In this document: piece after piece, positions 61,433-64,000 of the stretch
How positions within the stretch are numbered: position 1 is the stretch's first letter
How the letters are laid out: each line of letters starts with the position of its first letter
Assembly: GCF_023223645.1 (NCBI RefSeq)
Contig: NZ_JALKBY010000006.1
Location: forward strand, 62,001 to 126,000
Direction: 5' to 3'
DNA length: 64,000 nucleotides
Source of the DNA: Natroniella sulfidigena
GTDB lineage: Bacteria > Bacillota > Halanaerobiia > Halobacteroidales > Halobacteroidaceae
Notes under the pieces: generated by a model
What the model was told of the DNA's origin: nothing
Databases searched by the model: none
The model's input: only the letters and a program-made list of their open reading frames with translations
Translations under genes and position numbers: made by a program

Positions 61433-62647
61433 TTAAAACCCTTGTATCATCTCAAACATCGGCAGCATCACCGAAATTACAATTCCCCCGACAACGATTC
61501 CTAAAATGAGAATCATCGCCGGTTCAATCAAGGAAATCATAGCATCAACCTTATACTCTACTTCTCGCTCATAAAAATCAGCTACCTTTTCTAGCATTCC
61601 ATCGAGATTTCCAGTCTCTTCACCGACTCTGATCATCTGGAGTACCATCGTCGGAAATAAACCATCCTGCACAAAAGGAGTAGCAATGCTCTGTCCTTCA
61701 CTGACACTCTGACGAGCCTCCATGATCCTCTCTGCTATCACCCGATTGGTCATGATCCTAGCTACAATCTCAAACCCCTCTAAAATTGTGACTCCACTTC
61801 TGATCAGAATAGAGAGGGTCTTGCTAAATCTAGTCACCGCAATCTTGATCAGCAGATCTCCAACCAGAGGTATCTTTAGTAAGAGTGCATCAATCCTTCT
61901 CCTACCATCCTCACTCTGATAATAGCGATACAGAGCAAAGATCATTGCTACTGTTGTTAATAGAATCAAATACCAATAATTGGCGACAAAACTGGTAATC
62001 ATCATCAAAATCCTAGTTGGTAGAGGTAAATCAATATCCATTCCTGCAAACATATCGACAAAGGTAGGTAGGACAACTCCTACTAAAAAAGCGACGACTC
62101 CCATAGCTACCACCATAATTACGACCGGATAAGCTAAAGCTGAAGTAATCTTTTGGTTGAGTTCATTCTCTCGTTCAAAGTGATCAGCCATCTCATTTAA
62201 GGTCTCATCTAAGACCCCTCCCACCTCACCGGCCTCCATCATACTGATAAAGAGCTGAGGAAAGATATAATCCTCCTCTGCTAAAGCCTCAGAGAGGGAC
62301 ATCCCCCCTTCCACATTCTCCCGCACAGAGTTGATCGCTTCTCGTAATTTATGTTTAGTAGCCTGCTCAGCAAGGATATTAAGCGATCTAACTAATGTAA
62401 GTCCAGAATCAATCATAGTCGCAAACTGACGACAAAAAAGGGAAAGATCCTTTAAATTGACCTTCTGAAGTTGATGGAATCGCTCCCGCAAACCACCTCC
62501 ACCAACACTGATCTCTTCAATAGAGGTAATATAATAACCACGGTTGCGTAATCGCATCACCACTGCTTTCTCACTTTCAGCCTCTATTCTACCTTCAGTC
62601 AGCACTCCCTCACTATCTCGAGCCTTATATTTGAATAATTGTGGAAT
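61433..62647 (-). CDS. pilC: Inner-membrane platform protein PilC with probable AUU start
   Basis: From ATT 62647 it is about 404 residues; the first ordinary start (GTG 62605) would remove the conserved N-terminus PQLFKYKARDSEG. The ATT has GGGAGGGGG seven bases or less before it, and no ATG, GTG or TTG lies upstream in frame before a stop. Two T2SSF domains (about 70-190 and 270-395) and three membrane helices are visible (MVVAMGVVAFLVGVVLPTF, LTTVAMIFALYRYY, GIVVGGIVISVMLPMF). It anchors the PilB/PilT motors. Confidence 0.9.
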   Translation of the reverse strand: MPQLFKYKARDSEGVLTEGRIEAESEKAVVMRLRNRGYYITSIEEISVGGGGLRERFHQLQKVNLKDLSLFCRQFATMIDSGLTLVRSLNILAEQATKHKLREAINSVRENVEGGMSLSEALAEEDYIFPQLFISMMEAGEVGGVLDETLNEMADHFERENELNQKITSALAYPVVIMVVAMGVVAFLVGVVLPTFVDMFAGMDIDLPLPTRILMMITSFVANYWYLILLTTVAMIFALYRYYQSEDGRRRIDALLLKIPLVGDLLIKIAVTRFSKTLSILIRSGVTILEGFEIVARIMTNRVIAERIMEARQSVSEGQSIATPFVQDGLFPTMVLQMIRVGEETGNLDGMLEKVADFYEREVEYKVDAMISLIEPAMILILGIVVGGIVISVMLPMFEMIQGF

Positions 62648-62664
62648 GGAACCCCCTCCCCTCT

Positions 62665-62785
62665 CTTACTAATTTACAATTGATAATTGACAGTTAAAAT
62701 CAAGAACTTTAAAAACTTTTGAACTAAAAGAATTTGAATTTGTGATCTTTCACTCACACCGACACTAACACTCACACTGTTTTTC
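62665..62785. repeat. Partial repeat arms between pilT and pilC
   Basis: ACAATTGATAATTGACAG on the left; TTTCACTCACACCGACACTA and CTCACACTG on the right. The two arms belong to different repeat types. No gene seen. Confidence 0.5.
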
Positions 62786-63832
62786 TTAGATTAGTTTCTG
62801 TAATACCTCAACATTATTTGCCTTATCGAACGCCGTCTCCCGACTAATCTCACCTTCTAAATAAAGATCACGCAATGAATAATCCATACTGTGCATCCCC
62901 TTATCGCCTCCAGTCTGCATAATCGAGTCAAGCTGATGAGTCTTACCTTCCCGAATCAAATTTCTGACAGCTGAATTGACAAGCAATAACTCTGTAGCTG
63001 CTACACGATTCATACGATCCACAGTAGGTAATAACTGCTGAGATAAGACCCCTTCTAAGGTTAAGGAGAGCTGAGTTCGAATCTGAGTCTGCTGGTGAGG
63101 AGGAAAGACATCGATTACCCGTTCAATGGTTTCGGAAGCACTATTAGTATGTAAAGTGGCAAAAACTAAATGTCCTGTCTCGGCAGCCGTAATAGCAGTA
63201 GATATCGTTTCTAGATCACGCATCTCACCTACCAGAATTACATCAGGATCTTGACGTAGAGCAGCCCGTAATCCATTAGCAAAGTTCTGGGTATCTTTAC
63301 CGACTGCTCGCTGATTAACTATACTCTGCTGATGTTGATGGACATACTCGATTGGATCTTCTAAGGTAATGATATGCTTATCAGCTTCTTGATTGATCAA
63401 GTCAATCATTGCAGCTAAAGTGGTAGATTTACCGCTACCAGTAGGGCCAGTTACCAGAAACATTCCTCGAGGTTTAAAGGCCAACTCCCTTAACTGCTGA
63501 GGTAGCCCTAATTCCTTAAAACTCAAAATACGATTAGGAATGGTTCGTAAGACAGCTGCAGCGTGACCTCGCTGTTGGAAGGCATTGACCCTGAATCTAT
63601 AATCCTCTAAATGATAAGCAAAGTCTACCTCTCCTTGCTCCAAAAACTCCTTTTCTTCCTCAGGGTTCATCATCTTCTTGATCATCCGCTCAGCCTCCTC
63701 GGCTGTCAGTTTCGAATTCTTACTACTTCTTAACTCCCCATTGATTCTATATCTAGGCTCTATTCCTACTGTCAGATGTAAGTCCGAAGCCCCTAATTTA
63801 ATCCCTTCCTCTAACAATTGATCTAACCGCAT
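62786..63832 (-). CDS. pilT: Pilus retraction ATPase PilT
   Basis: A 348-residue hexameric ATPase. Walker A GPTGSGKST near 130-138, Asp box TLEDPIEYVH, Walker B DPDVILVGEMRD, His box TGHLVFATLHT, and a C-terminal ATELLLVNSAVRNLIREGK with the AIRNLIRE-like retraction motif. It powers pilus retraction and twitching. It starts 4 bases after the pilB stop. Confidence 0.96.
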   Translation of the reverse strand: MRLDQLLEEGIKLGASDLHLTVGIEPRYRINGELRSSKNSKLTAEEAERMIKKMMNPEEEKEFLEQGEVDFAYHLEDYRFRVNAFQQRGHAAAVLRTIPNRILSFKELGLPQQLRELAFKPRGMFLVTGPTGSGKSTTLAAMIDLINQEADKHIITLEDPIEYVHQHQQSIVNQRAVGKDTQNFANGLRAALRQDPDVILVGEMRDLETISTAITAAETGHLVFATLHTNSASETIERVIDVFPPHQQTQIRTQLSLTLEGVLSQQLLPTVDRMNRVAATELLLVNSAVRNLIREGKTHQLDSIMQTGGDKGMHSMDYSLRDLYLEGEISRETAFDKANNVEVLQKLI

Positions 63833-63835
63833 CTT

Positions 63836-64000
63836 TTATTCCCCCTCCTCTACTTGTACCTTAGTTACTCGCATTACCTCTTCTAATGAGGTAACTCCTT
63901 GCTCTACCTTCATTAATCCAGATCCTTCTAGGGTAATCAAACCCTTCTCTTTAGCCAAATCTTCAATCTCAGAAGCTGAAGCATTTCGCATTACTAACTT
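63836..64000 (-). CDS. pilB: Pilus extension ATPase PilB, C-terminal 54 residues only
   Basis: The frame is open from the right edge and ends at TAA 63836. The visible part reads IEDLAKEKGLITLEGSGLM and KVEQGVTSLEEVMRVT, the conserved end of PilB/GspE (GMTTLREDGLLKVLQGITTLEEVLRVT-like). The rest lies outside the window. With pilT and pilC it forms the motor part of the pilus operon. Confidence 0.88.
   Translation of the reverse strand, partial: KLVMRNASASEIEDLAKEKGLITLEGSGLMKVEQGVTSLEEVMRVTKVQVEEGE

Noticed and set aside
1-64000. Insertion sequences, tRNA or rRNA genes
   Set aside because: No transposase or integrase fragments, and no cloverleaf or rRNA-like sequence noticed on either strand by reading; a tool search could still find a degenerate one.

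Overview
The window (about 35% GC by eye) reads as a chromosome segment of a strictly anaerobic, diderm member of the Firmicutes lineage. The order Halanaerobiales, probably family Halobacteroidaceae, fits best; this is inferred from gene content, not proven. Supporting signs are AT-rich codon use with strong purine Shine-Dalgarno sites, a tungsten-type aldehyde:ferredoxin oxidoreductase, rubrerythrin and superoxide reductase, many acidic proteins, and secretins that require an outer membrane. No rRNA, tRNA, transposase or CRISPR array was seen. Almost every gene is on the minus strand.

Layout. 1-7346: YyaL-like protein (runs off the left edge), DUF218 membrane protein, and a MoaD-like/aldehyde oxidoreductase operon behind a sigma-54 promoter next to an AcoR-type activator. 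7625-10688: a two-gene ion-driven motor resembling ZorA/ZorB, standing alone, plus a small helical protein. 10859-15815: FabI and a low-molecular-weight thiol/glyoxalase cluster (metallo-beta-lactamase fold GloB-like, glutamate-cysteine ligase, unusual ATP-grasp ligase, divergent GloA). 15876-23154: lytic transglycosylase, DUF378, MEDS protein, then CcdA-ResA-ArsR(CadC-like)-ZntA with a double operator, and an M24 peptidase. 23197-33824: a complete chemosensory operon (STAS, CheY, CheA, CheR, CheD, CheB, MCP, CheW, STAS, and an MCP-like coiled-coil protein) without flagellar genes. 34087-44729: a copper/envelope-stress island (beta-propeller, small membrane proteins, isoprenylcysteine-methyltransferase-like protein, DUF2933, YibE/F, Lgt, SHOCT, Spy/CpxP, CopA, a Cys-rich copper-storage protein, a ferritin-like protein). 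44774-50715: cytoplasmic alpha-amylase, rubrerythrin, superoxide reductase, and a convergent GGDEF-EAL/HD-GYP pair. 50950-64000: a type IV pilus locus (pilB end, pilT, pilC, five prepilin-like genes, pilD, pilMNOP, and two secretins).

How they work together. The chemosensory operon, c-di-GMP enzymes and pili could form one surface-motility programme; with no flagellar genes here, twitching is the more likely output (inference). The thiol/glyoxalase, copper, zinc/cadmium and oxygen-defence genes form a second, stress-handling theme.

The most unusual signal is non-coding. Many intergenic spaces hold fold-back repeats, often placed directly before the Shine-Dalgarno of the next gene. They share ends (TTGATAT... 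and ...ATATTGTAAT) and a similar loop, but the arms are written in different short-unit vocabularies. Smaller hairpins nested inside show compensatory stem changes between copies.
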